Virus record (IMG/VR): IMGVR_UViG_3300042292_001008
Coordinates: 1-28,485 of that record
Source of the DNA: a virus
Strand: one strand, 5' to 3'
Length of the DNA: 28,485 bases
Shown here: piece after piece, positions 1 to 7,800 of the stretch
Layout: each line of letters begins with the position of its first letter
Numbering within the stretch: position 1 is the stretch's first letter
Made by a program: the position numbers and the translations under genes
The notes under the pieces: model-generated
What the model saw: the letters and a program-made list of their open reading frames with translations, nothing else
Told to the model about the DNA's origin: nothing
Database searches by the model: none

Positions 1-1
1 G

Positions 2-250
2 GTGTACTACACAGGCAAAAGTCAATGTAAGCAAGAGTACAAGACAAAAGAATTAATACGTTATATAAAAGCAAGTGATAATGCAATCAAACAAGAGAGT
101 ATTATTATACAGCGTATAGAAAGTATTAATACAGTGTATAAGACTAAAAGAGAAGTCGTGTATAAATACATACATGAAAATAAGAACCAATGCTATATAG
201 CAGTTGATGGCTGTTATATAGAGAGTGATTTGTATAGGAGAATAAAATAA
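2..250 (+). CDS. Hypothetical protein, 5' end probably outside window
   Basis: An open frame runs from the left edge of the window to a TAA at 248-250. The only start-like codon near the edge is a GTG at 2-4, so the gene probably begins upstream and is partial. The visible 82 or so residues are rich in Lys, Ile and Tyr, have no membrane segment, and match no family I recognise. The TAA overlaps the ATG of the next gene (TAATG), which indicates translational coupling in a plus-strand operon. The strand is purine-rich, like the early genes at the right edge of the window. Function unknown. Confidence 0.6.
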   Translation: MYYTGKSQCKQEYKTKELIRYIKASDNAIKQESIIIQRIESINTVYKTKREVVYKYIHENKNQCYIAVDGCYIESDLYRRIK

Positions 251-627
251 TGTTTAAATTAGTATATAGCCCTACTAAATATCAAAGAGTATATAAATTT
301 GACAATTTGTTAAATTATATACCTAGACCAAATTTTACAGCAAAAGAATATTGGGACTGTATTAGTGAAAAATATAAAATTAAAACAATTAATACTAATA
401 CACTTGAATTTGTTTGTGTATCAGATGCTATTACTCATATTGAAAGATTAGTATTCCCTGTAACTAAATGTAATGAAACAGGTGAATGGATAATGACATT
501 TGATGATATAGCAGGTAACCATGGGTGGATAACTGGATTAGATAAAACTAAAATATACAATGATGAAGTATATTTAAGATATTTAATTATGTATAATAAT
601 AAACAAATAAAATTAAAAGGAGAATAA
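250..627 (+). CDS. Hypothetical protein, paralog of the next gene (MFKL family)
   Basis: This 125-residue soluble protein has no recognised domain. It is clearly paralogous to the following gene. Shared features in order are the MFKL start, a QR-YK segment, a TAK-(Y/F)W segment near residues 35-40, an E(F/Y)-SD-I-(I/K)ER core near residues 53-68, and a KC-(N/E)-T-E segment followed by a T-(F/Y)-D motif. The start is fixed by the strong ribosome site AGGAG at 236-240, and the 26 bases at 236-261 recur exactly at 618-643 before the paralog. It overlaps the upstream stop by one base. Function unknown; small accessory phage protein. Confidence 0.75.
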   Translation: MFKLVYSPTKYQRVYKFDNLLNYIPRPNFTAKEYWDCISEKYKIKTINTNTLEFVCVSDAITHIERLVFPVTKCNETGEWIMTFDDIAGNHGWITGLDKTKIYNDEVYLRYLIMYNNKQIKLKGE

Positions 628-631
628 AATA

Positions 632-1336
632 ATGTTTAAATTAATTAAAACAAAAAATAATCAAAGATTTTATAAATTAGATGAACCAATAAAGTATATA
701 GAAGAAGACCCCTATACTGCAAAAAAATTTTGGGAAGAGTTTCACGAGAGGATAACTAGAATAAAAATAAATGGGTTTCCCAATGGTTATCAACCAAGTA
801 GTCGGACACTATATGACGAATACAATCAAGAAACAATCCCAGATTTTATAGAGTATATTATTATATCAGATGGGATAGATATAAAAGAAAGGGTAGCATT
901 TATTGGTTATAAATGTGAAAAAACAAATGAAATAAGATGTACTTATCAAGATGTGGAGAAAAGAATATTTGATACTTATGAAGATATTTTAAGACGTCCT
1001 TATGATTATATAGCATATTTAGATGATGACGATAAAATATTGGAAAGAATAATTGAATTTGATAAACCACGAAAAGAATGGAATAATTTAACTAAAGATG
1101 AATTAATTGATAAGTATAAAAACTCCAACGATAAATATGATTTTGGAAAATATGTTTATGAAGAAATGCAAAAAACAATCATTATGGAACTTATAAAAAA
1201 TGATGTTGATATATTAAAACATGCTAATGATAAGATTTTAGAAGATAAAGAATTTATGCTTGAAATTCTTAAAATAAATTTTTATGCAATGAAATATATA
1301 TCATATTATCATTTTGGTTGCGATTGTGATGATTGA
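632..1336 (+). CDS. Hypothetical protein, MFKL paralog with DUF4116-like C-terminal segment
   Basis: This 234-residue protein starts at an ATG preceded by AGGAG (618-622). Residues 1-110 align with the upstream 125-residue protein: MFKL start, QRFYK, TAKKFW, E-Y-IISD-IDIKER, YKCEKTNEIR and TYQDVE. Residues 111-180 are acidic and unique to this copy. Residues about 183-224 (MELIKNDVDILKHANDKIL and following) have the pattern of DUF4116 repeats: a hydrophobic helix, an L-(H/Y)A segment, DKEFMLE and an N-A-KYIS ending. DUF4116 is an alpha-helical repeat family of unknown function seen in viruses and bacteria. The C-terminus, CDCDD, is cysteine- and aspartate-rich. The DUF4116 assignment is from motif memory and is tentative. 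Confidence 0.75.
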   Translation: MFKLIKTKNNQRFYKLDEPIKYIEEDPYTAKKFWEEFHERITRIKINGFPNGYQPSSRTLYDEYNQETIPDFIEYIIISDGIDIKERVAFIGYKCEKTNEIRCTYQDVEKRIFDTYEDILRRPYDYIAYLDDDDKILERIIEFDKPRKEWNNLTKDELIDKYKNSNDKYDFGKYVYEEMQKTIIMELIKNDVDILKHANDKILEDKEFMLEILKINFYAMKYISYYHFGCDCDD

Positions 1337-1366
1337 GATGTTCATTATTATTAAAAGGAGAATAAA

Positions 1367-1399
1367 ATGAGTGATATAAATTATGATTGTACTAACTAA
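1367..1399 (+). CDS. Ten-codon ORF with the strongest local ribosome site (possible leader peptide or frameshift remnant)
   Basis: The AGGAG at 1356-1360 sits at normal spacing from the ATG at 1367, and the segment 1356-1369 matches the initiation regions used by the two upstream paralogs. This frame reads MSDINYDCTN and stops at 1397-1399. The 192-residue gene starts in another frame at 1383, inside this ORF, with no Shine-Dalgarno of its own. The short ORF is either a coupling leader peptide or the start of a gene displaced by a small indel. Confidence 0.3.
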   Translation: MSDINYDCTN

Positions 1400-1961
1400 A
1401 AATGATATAAATTTATTAATTGAACATATTAATGTTTATAAATATATTGATAAGTTTATTATGAGTAATCTTATCAAAGCAAAAATAATGTATGAGTTTA
1501 CCTTTTTATATAAATTACATAAAGTTGACTTAGAATATAAATTTGATAGAATAATTAATAAAGAATATATAAATACAGAATACAGTGGGATTAATAGACT
1601 ACATGTATATATGAAGAAATTTATTAAAATGGAAAAAAGAAAATTATACAGCACAGAACAAAAAGCAATTACAGCACATTTAAATTTTTTATTAGATAAT
1701 TATGATAAATTTGAGCAAAATTTTACAATTATAGAAAATTTTATGGTAATATACATATTTGAACATCATACTAATTACTTGGACTTAATTTTACTTAAAA
1801 GAGAAAAATTAACTAACAAGGAAGTAGAGTACTGCAATATTATTAAAAATATATTTTACTCTAAATATAAATATGTTTATAATAATAAAAAATTTGTATT
1901 AAGTGAACTATATAAAAAATATTATCCAGACTCTTACTTTCCTTTTACTTGGAGATTATAA
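1383..1961 (+). CDS. Hypothetical protein
   Basis: This is a 192-residue basic, Tyr/Lys/Ile-rich protein without clear signal peptide, membrane helix or known motif. An in-frame stop lies at 1377-1379, so the ATG at 1383 is the earliest start in this frame. No ribosome site precedes it directly; translation may depend on the 10-codon ORF that begins at 1367 with a good AGGAG. The next in-frame ATG is at codon 27. The last base of its TAA is the A of the downstream lipoprotein ATG. Placed just ahead of the lysis genes, but no function can be read from the sequence. Confidence 0.65.
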   Translation: MIVLTKNDINLLIEHINVYKYIDKFIMSNLIKAKIMYEFTFLYKLHKVDLEYKFDRIINKEYINTEYSGINRLHVYMKKFIKMEKRKLYSTEQKAITAHLNFLLDNYDKFEQNFTIIENFMVIYIFEHHTNYLDLILLKREKLTNKEVEYCNIIKNIFYSKYKYVYNNKKFVLSELYKKYYPDSYFPFTWRL

Positions 1962-2209
1962 TGAAAATACCGTTATTAGTTACATGTTGCTTAGTAGCAT
2001 GTTCAAATAATGAACCTCCTACGTTTATAGCATCACCTACATTATTACAACCGTGTAAAGGCGTAATACATCATGATAGTAATAAACTAATTGATGTTGT
2101 TGATGATATTATTGAAAATGATAATAATCATATAATATGCCAAGAAAAATTAAAACAATGGCAATTAATGTATAATAATTATATAAAGGAATATAACAAT
2201 GTTAAATAA
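1961..2209 (+). CDS. Rz1-like outer-membrane lipoprotein (o-spanin), lysis
   Basis: An 82-residue lipoprotein. A short basic N-terminus and hydrophobic segment end in the lipobox LVAC with the modifiable Cys at 14, followed by SNNEPP and a Pro-containing linker. Residues LLQPC (28-32), then an acidic stretch and a second Cys (60) before EKLKQW, match the pattern of phage Rz1/LysC-type lysis lipoproteins. Such proteins act in the outer membrane with an inner-membrane spanin to fuse membranes in the last step of lysis, which implies a Gram-negative host. ATG 1961 is chosen over a TTG at 1949 because GGAG (1951-1954) is correctly placed for it. It lies upstream of the endolysin genes. No partner Rz is recognisable nearby. 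Confidence 0.72.
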   Translation: MKIPLLVTCCLVACSNNEPPTFIASPTLLQPCKGVIHHDSNKLIDVVDDIIENDNNHIICQEKLKQWQLMYNNYIKEYNNVK

Positions 2210-2384
2210 AAATCAATATCCAACTGATACAGTAAGATTAGAGGCAACTATAGATACAGTTATGTATAAAGATAATAGAAGAATTTCAAAAATTACTCGT
2301 GAATTTATAGAACTAAAAAAGTTTAATTTCGCAGTTGAATTATTATATGGGAATATGTTATGGTGCAAAAAGAGAGATATTTAA
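2199..2384 (+). CDS. Small hypothetical protein in lysis cassette
   Basis: This is a 61-residue basic protein that overlaps the end of the Rz1-like gene by 11 bases and the start of the next frame by up to 25 bases. AAAGGA precedes the ATG at 2199 at a suitable distance. It has no hydrophobic segment, so it is not an obvious holin, and no motif I recognise. Its position inside a tightly overlapped cassette supports expression. Confidence 0.6.
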   Translation: MLNKNQYPTDTVRLEATIDTVMYKDNRRISKITREFIELKKFNFAVELLYGNMLWCKKRDI

Positions 2385-2977
2385 AAGAGATTATGAAGAT
2401 AAAATTGAAACAAAAAACAAGAACTGCAATATTTATTATTTGTAAACACAATAGCAATAATTTTTATTTTGATACACAAATACAAATTACAAACTTACAA
2501 CTATTATATCATTTTTCTAACCATTTAAATGTACATAAAAATGTAAAAAGTGTGGTTAGCAATATGGCTGATAAAAATAGATTTGATACTGTAAGATTAA
2601 ATAATATTATTGACAAGTACGAATTACAAGATTATTTAACTAATTTATGTAAAAATGAAATTGAACTTTGTAATATTATTTATAAAAATAAGGGAGGTAA
2701 TAATCAAGATGGTGATGGATGGCTCTATAGACCTCGTGGCTTAGTTGATTTAACTTACAAGGATAATTATAGGTTATTTGGGTTACATGCTAATCCTGAT
2801 AGCATAAACAACGATTTTGATAACAATATTAATTTATTATTGAAGTATTGTGAGTATAATAATATATCTGATAATGATAATTTTACTACAATATTAAATA
2901 AATTTAAAATTAATGAATGGTTACATCAAAAGTTATTTGATGAATTTAATGAAATAGATAATAGGAGAATAATATGA
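2360..2977 (+). CDS. GH19-like protein lacking both catalytic glutamates (probable pseudoenzyme)
   Basis: A protein of up to 205 residues. ATG 2393 (residue 12, MKIKLKQK) is an alternative start that avoids most of the overlap. Residues 102-141 (CNIIYKNK, then GDGWLYRPRGLVDLT, then a G) align with the GH19 core of the next gene (ANFIYNRK, then GDGWKYRGNGLPQLT, then a G). Near the N-terminus, KHNSNNFYFDTQ (29-40) aligns without gaps to KVESSNYRVFRE (30-41) of the endolysin, so the general-acid Glu becomes Asn31 and the second Glu becomes Gln40. The C-terminal WNGGSNGL motif of the endolysin is absent. I infer a diverged tandem duplicate of a GH19 lysozyme-like domain without hydrolytic activity, perhaps peptidoglycan-binding or regulatory. 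It overlaps the endolysin start by four bases (ATGA). Confidence 0.68.
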   Translation: MVQKERYLKEIMKIKLKQKTRTAIFIICKHNSNNFYFDTQIQITNLQLLYHFSNHLNVHKNVKSVVSNMADKNRFDTVRLNNIIDKYELQDYLTNLCKNEIELCNIIYKNKGGNNQDGDGWLYRPRGLVDLTYKDNYRLFGLHANPDSINNDFDNNINLLLKYCEYNNISDNDNFTTILNKFKINEWLHQKLFDEFNEIDNRRII

Positions 2978-3582
2978 ACCAATATGAAATAAGCATTTTA
3001 AATGAACTACACAAACTAAATTACTCACATGATTTAATGGCTAGCATTTTAGCACAGGTAAAAGTTGAAAGTAGTAATTATAGAGTATTTAGAGAAAATT
3101 TAAATTATACTGATGTAAATAGATTATATAATATGTTTAAAAAAAGATTTAAAAACATTGAAGATGCAAGTAAATATTTAAGATCACCTGAAAAATTAGC
3201 AAATTTTATTTATAATAGAAAAGAATTAGGCAATACTACTTTTGGGGATGGATGGAAATATAGAGGTAATGGATTGCCACAATTAACTGGTAAAGATATG
3301 CATAAATTAGTTGGTAATATGATTGGTATTGATTTAGTCAATAATCCAGAATTATTAGGAAATGATATTGATAAAAATACCAAGGCAGTAATAGCATTTT
3401 GTGATATTAAAAATATTAAAAAATGTAGCACGATTGAAGAAGTATCAAAAAAATGGAATGGTGGTAGCAATGGATTATATGAAAGACAAAAAGAATTTCT
3501 TGATGAAAGATTTGAATTATTTATGACAGAAGATTTAAATAAAAGAACTCAAGATTTTAACAAATATTTAATTATGTTTTAA
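2974..3582 (+). CDS. Endolysin, glycoside hydrolase family 19 (chitinase-like lysozyme)
   Basis: A 202-residue enzyme with the marks of phage GH19 endolysins. QVKVES with Glu32 and, nine residues later, RENLNY with Glu41 form the expected catalytic pair. These are followed by LANFIYNRKELGN (75-87), the family core GDGWKYRGNGLPQLTG (91-106), a GIDLVNNPELL segment, and WNGGSNGL-R (161-171). The family hydrolyses the beta-1,4 glycan strands of peptidoglycan. The most common core is YRGRGLIQLTG; here RGR is RGN and the I is P. There is no signal peptide or wall-binding domain, so export would need a holin. It is the last gene before a stem-loop at the convergent junction. The start is set by AGGAG at 2963-2967. 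Confidence 0.88.
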   Translation: MNQYEISILNELHKLNYSHDLMASILAQVKVESSNYRVFRENLNYTDVNRLYNMFKKRFKNIEDASKYLRSPEKLANFIYNRKELGNTTFGDGWKYRGNGLPQLTGKDMHKLVGNMIGIDLVNNPELLGNDIDKNTKAVIAFCDIKNIKKCSTIEEVSKKWNGGSNGLYERQKEFLDERFELFMTEDLNKRTQDFNKYLIMF

Positions 3583-3584
3583 TA

Positions 3585-3640
3585 ATATATGTCAATAACA
3601 TTATTGCTATCGACATATATATACTTATTTTCTTTTTTTA
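3585..3640 (+). terminator. Stem-loop terminator at convergent gene junction
   Basis: ATATATGTC (3585-3593) pairs with GACATATAT (3612-3620), and a nested CAATAA-CA-TTATTG hairpin lies at 3593-3606. On the plus strand the stem is followed by a T-rich tail (3625-3640). It separates the plus lysis cassette from the minus membrane-protein genes. The minus-strand tail is less T-rich, so it probably acts mainly on plus-strand transcripts. Confidence 0.6.
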
Positions 3641-3852
3641 TATAATAACAATGAAGTAATAAATATTGCTATACCACTGGTTATCTGTTTATCAGATAAG
3701 ATAACTCTTAATTGATAATGAAAGAACCATTTTAAAGTATCTATTACTTCAATCCTTACAACTAATAATACTGCTATAATAAATAATGCTATTAATGTAC
3801 TATAACTACCATGTATTAGCCTTTTAATAATACCATTTATTATTTTATTCAT
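3625..3852 (-). CDS. Small two-TM membrane protein, holin candidate
   Basis: A 75-residue protein with two predicted membrane segments, about residues 16-33 and 56-71, and a strongly basic tail (YKKRK). This size, topology and charged C-terminus fit class II phage holins, which release endolysin through the inner membrane, but there is no sequence match I can name. It is the last gene of the minus-strand late operon and overlaps the upstream small membrane gene by eight bases. It lies opposite the endolysin across a terminator, an unusual but possible arrangement. Holin function is inference from topology and the absence of any other obvious holin. Confidence 0.55.
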   Translation of the reverse strand: MNKIINGIIKRLIHGSYSTLIALFIIAVLLVVRIEVIDTLKWFFHYQLRVILSDKQITSGIAIFITSLLLYKKRK

Positions 3853-3994
3853 TTATACTAATACTCATATTACCACGTTTATATTTAATTTTCTTACTGA
3901 ATACATAAAATCCTAATGCAGTTAAGCAAGAGCATATAAAAATTATAGTATATTCAGTTATTTTTGAACCTATAGTATGTAAAAAATTTATCAT
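3845..3994 (-). CDS. Small single-TM membrane protein
   Basis: A 49-residue protein starting MINFLHTIG, with one membrane segment about residues 14-32 and a basic cytoplasm-like segment KKIKYKR after it. A longer in-frame start at 4096 would run 90 bases into the upstream gene. ATG 3994 is chosen because AAGGATAA sits just ahead of it and the upstream stop (4006) is only 11 bases away. It belongs to a three-gene membrane cassette and could be a holin, antiholin or inner-membrane accessory. No family recognised. Confidence 0.5.
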   Translation of the reverse strand: MINFLHTIGSKITEYTIIFICSCLTALGFYVFSKKIKYKRGNMSISINE

Positions 3995-4005
3995 AACATT
4001 TATCC

Positions 4006-4452
4006 TTATCCTAATCGAATTATCAATCTTTGCAAAGAAAAAAAAAGAGTTATAGTTGGGTATGTAAAATATAATAATAGCCATGGATCTAAACACCAGT
4101 CTATTAATTTAATTGTATCACTACCGTAAATATTATCATGTATAAACCAACCAAAGGCGTAAGCATGGTACATAAATAATAGTATTGTTGCAAATGAGTA
4201 TAATGTATATAACATTTTATATTTTTTAGTTATTTTAAATGATAAATTAATTTCATCTTTGATAAAATAATAAATTAATATTGATATTAAATAAACACAG
4301 CACAAAATGCTCATTTTATTACAAAATGGGTCAATTAATAATGCTAATGTTTCTTTATCTGATCTTAAGTTATAGTATACATCCCACCGTCCTATAGCAT
4401 ACCAAAATAATACAATAGGTGTGAGTGTTAGCCAAATTTTATTTAATCTCAT
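4006..4452 (-). CDS. Four-TM membrane protein of unknown function
   Basis: A 148-residue hydrophobic protein with four likely membrane segments at about residues 5-22, 47-64, 80-103 and 119-141, rich in Tyr, Trp and Phe. AAAGGA precedes the ATG at good spacing. It follows a hairpin at 4477-4497 and heads a cassette of three membrane-protein genes downstream of the tail fiber. It could be a holin-like, superinfection-exclusion or host-modifying protein. I do not recognise the family. Confidence 0.65.
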   Translation of the reverse strand: MRLNKIWLTLTPIVLFWYAIGRWDVYYNLRSDKETLALLIDPFCNKMSILCCVYLISILIYYFIKDEINLSFKITKKYKMLYTLYSFATILLFMYHAYAFGWFIHDNIYGSDTIKLIDWCLDPWLLLYFTYPTITLFFSLQRLIIRLG

Positions 4453-4476
4453 TATGTTTCCTTTCTAAAAATGAGA

Positions 4477-4497
4477 AGCCTAATTTTTAATTAGGCT
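4477..4497 (-). terminator. Hairpin between 121-residue gene and membrane cassette
   Basis: AGCCTAATT and AATTAGGCT form a perfect 9-bp stem with a three-base loop. On the minus strand it is followed by TTCTCATTTTT. It lies just after the stop at 4504 and just before the ribosome site of the four-TM gene, so it should terminate or attenuate read-through into the membrane cassette. Confidence 0.6.
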
Positions 4498-4503
4498 GTT
4501 AAA

Positions 4504-4869
4504 TTAAATTAAAAATAAACTTTTGCTATTATTAAATATAAATTGTAATTTTTTTATAATTTCAATATCTTGTAATCCGTCAAATCTTATTAAATAATTA
4601 TTAACAATTGGCTTAACTTGTTCTAAATATTGATAAATATTATCAAGATTATTTACCCAATTAACAGGGAATGATATTACTATAGTTGCATTATTATTAA
4701 TTAATTTATATTTATTATAGAAATTAATAGTAAATGTAATTTGTTCTTCAATAGTTCTTACTGTATTAGTATCTCCTTGCAATTCTTTGCAATAAGCATA
4801 TTGTGAATTATTTAATAAATCAGCATTAATTTCATCTGATAAATTATTAATTGTATATAATGTTGTCAT
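4504..4869 (-). CDS. Hypothetical protein downstream of tail fiber
   Basis: This 121-residue soluble protein (MTTLYTINNLSDEINADLL start) is encoded nine bases after the tail-fiber stop, with AGGAG ahead of its ATG. It is rich in Asn and Ile and has no recognised motif or membrane segment. Small genes directly after a phage tail fiber are often fiber assembly chaperones or accessory fiber subunits. That is suggested here only by position. Confidence 0.65.
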   Translation of the reverse strand: MTTLYTINNLSDEINADLLNNSQYAYCKELQGDTNTVRTIEEQITFTINFYNKYKLINNNATIVISFPVNWVNNLDNIYQYLEQVKPIVNNYLIRFDGLQDIEIIKKLQFIFNNSKSLFLI

Positions 4870-4878
4870 AATTATCTC

Positions 4879-7800
4879 CTAAAATTTTATATGAAAATAT
4901 ACAAATTCAGTCGGTTGCATATTATTATGCGGTTGCCCACCACCTACATTATTTGTGTTATATTGATTAGCTCCTGTATCTAAACCCTGCCTATTGCTAA
5001 ACACATCGTTAGCGTCATAATCGTTAAATACATAACCTTGTACATAGTGATTATGACTTGGCATTTGATTAATAGTCAATGTATGTGTTTCAGCACCTGT
5101 AAATTTACCTATACCGTGGCTTGTACTTGCATTTGCTAATACTTTGCCTTGATAATCAGGCACATTGAATGTAGTAGCACTTGATACATTTCCAATTGTC
5201 AAAAACATAGTATGTGTACCTGATTGTGTACCGCTTGTTGCTATATATGTACTAGTAATTAAATTGGCATAACTAGTTGCTAAATTAAATGTATTAGCTC
5301 CTGTTACATTTATCCAATATGTGGTATTAGCAGATAACCCTGTAGGTAATGCACCTGTTGTTGTAAAGTATATTTTTTGTCCTGTAGTTAGCCCATGGTT
5401 AGTTAAGGTGATAACAGCAGGAGTGTTTATTGAAATAGTACAAATACCTTTCTCTGTATTTAATAAATTAAATAATGCAGAATACTCACTACGATTGTAA
5501 CTATTACCATTACATAATAAATAACCACCTATATTTGGTGATATATTTTGTATAATAGTGCCAGTTGGTACATCATTAGCGGTTGTAGGGGTGGGAATAT
5601 TTAATTGTCTAGCAATAACATAGCTATTAACCGCCATAGGTTGCATATTTCCGTTACCAGTTTCCCGAATACTAAAGTTAGTTGGTGATGTTATCGTGAT
5701 GGTATGATATAGCACACTGTTTGGCGTATATGTATTTCCACTATCTGGAGGACATATTGCTGACTCTTGACCTACAAATGCACCAGATGTTTCATTATAC
5801 CAACGAATAGTACCACCACCGCCTCCAGCAGTTCCTTGCCACACCGCAGTTAGTTCGTATGTACCAGCAGAAACAAGTCTTAAAATCCCGGTACTAGAAA
5901 GTGTAATATTACTTCCTAAAAAATTTAATATCTGACTGAATTGCATTCTACGATTTGCATCCCAAGTATTTACCCCAACAGCAGGTTTAACATAAAGATA
6001 TTGACTTACAACACTACTACCCCCCCCAGTAGGTGTACTCCACCCACCTTTTGCATCGAGGTACTTATTAGCCACCCCATCACCTGAAGCAGGTGCAGGG
6101 ACTAAACCTTTCGTACCACCAGAACCACTATCGCCTACAAAGTTATTTAAAATAGCAGTTAAATCATTTACATTCTTAACCCCAGTACCGCCTGATGCGA
6201 TTGGTAATGCAGTTGTCAATTCTATGCTATCAGAATAACCAGTTCTTGTCAACACAGTACCAAGCAGTGTACTATTAGTCTTATCAAACAATACATTATC
6301 AAGAGAATAAAAAGAACCTGTATTGGCTGTTATTTTAGCCAAATTATCAACAGTCAAACTTACCACGTGCGTACCTGATTGAGTGCCACTAGTTGCTACA
6401 AAAATATTTGTAATGTAATTAGCATAAGTAGTTGATATGTTAAATGTACTAGTATTAATTATTGTTACCCAATATGTAGTGGTAGCAGTTATCCCAGTTG
6501 GCAATGCACCTGTAGTTGTAAAATATATCTTTTGTCCATTACTTAAATTGTGATTAGCAATTGTAATAACAGCAGGCGTTGCAATGCTTATTGTAGCATT
6601 TCCAATCGAGGCAGTTGGTAATATCATTGTCGACTTAGAAATATAACAAAAAGCACCAGATGCTATAGTAACCGCTGATGTTACTCTAGATAATGTATAT
6701 ACAGGTGTATCATTAATTCCCATTAACCCCGCAAGTATATTAATTGGTAATGAATTTGTATTATTTGCAAAGGTAACTTGAGCCAATGCATTATTAATAG
6801 TTACACTTCCGATTGTGCTTCTTTCATTAAATAATACTGAACCAGAACCAGTAATTGATACTGTGCCAGCAAAAGTTGAACCTTGGCTATCGGATGAACT
6901 AACTTGTAAATATCCACTACCAGTTTTTGATAATGATGTTGTACTTGAATTATAAAGATAAGCATTTCCGGCACCTGCATGTATAAACGTATTTATATTA
7001 AGCCCAATAACCCTAATACTAGAAGCAGGATTATTTGCTGTAATTGTGCCAGTAAAATTAACTATACCAGATTGTTCTCCGTTTGGTGCTACAATACTAA
7101 TATTTTGTGCAGTAATAATTGTATTCTCAGTATAAGTGCCAGGATAAACTACAATTTGAATACCTACATTACCAGCCAATGTTACCGCCCTACCTAAAGT
7201 TAATACTGGAGTACTTGGTGTTTTGCCATCATTCGTATCAGAACCATTTGGCGATACATAATAAGTATTATTATAGGTAAAAGGTAAATCATTAACATTA
7301 GCAATTCCCAGAGTATTCGCTGAAGTTCTTTTTACCAGTCCCGTTGTTGACAATCCTGTAATTTGGTCTTGTGTAACATTTCCGCCCAATGAGGTATTAT
7401 TATTTGCAATTGTAATGCTCGAATTAGCAAGTTTAGAATTTGTAACTACATTGTTACCAATTGTTAAAGCAAGCGAACCCTCAGCATTTGTTACATCACC
7501 TGTAAAAGCAGGTACAGCGGACGTCGGTAATGTAGTCGTCGGTGTAACTTGTGTACCACTAGCATTAAATACAGATAATTGATTAGCAGTAGGCGTCGCA
7601 CTTGATGAAGTCACAGGATTTGTTAAAGCATTTTGTTTATTATTAAATGTTGTAAAATCAGTATTTGACAAATAACCTGTTTGCGTTGGGCTTGATTGAT
7701 TGATAACATTGTTATATTGTGTTTGTGTCAAATGATAATTTTGGTCGTTGCCATTGCCACCTTGAATACCCGCTAAATTATTATGATACGTAATTAGTGG

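Noticed and set aside
3210-3470. Minus-strand open frame of 86 codons opposite the endolysin
   Set aside because: It is antisense to the GH19 core with no ribosome site or recognisable product.
3845-4096. Longer start (ATG 4096) for the small one-TM protein
   Set aside because: It would overlap the upstream gene by 90 bases in a poorly translatable region, whereas ATG 3994 has AAGGATAA at good spacing.
6979-7197. Plus-strand open frame of 72 codons inside the tail-fiber gene
   Set aside because: It is antisense to a well supported beta-helix coding region and shows no ribosome site; shadow frame.
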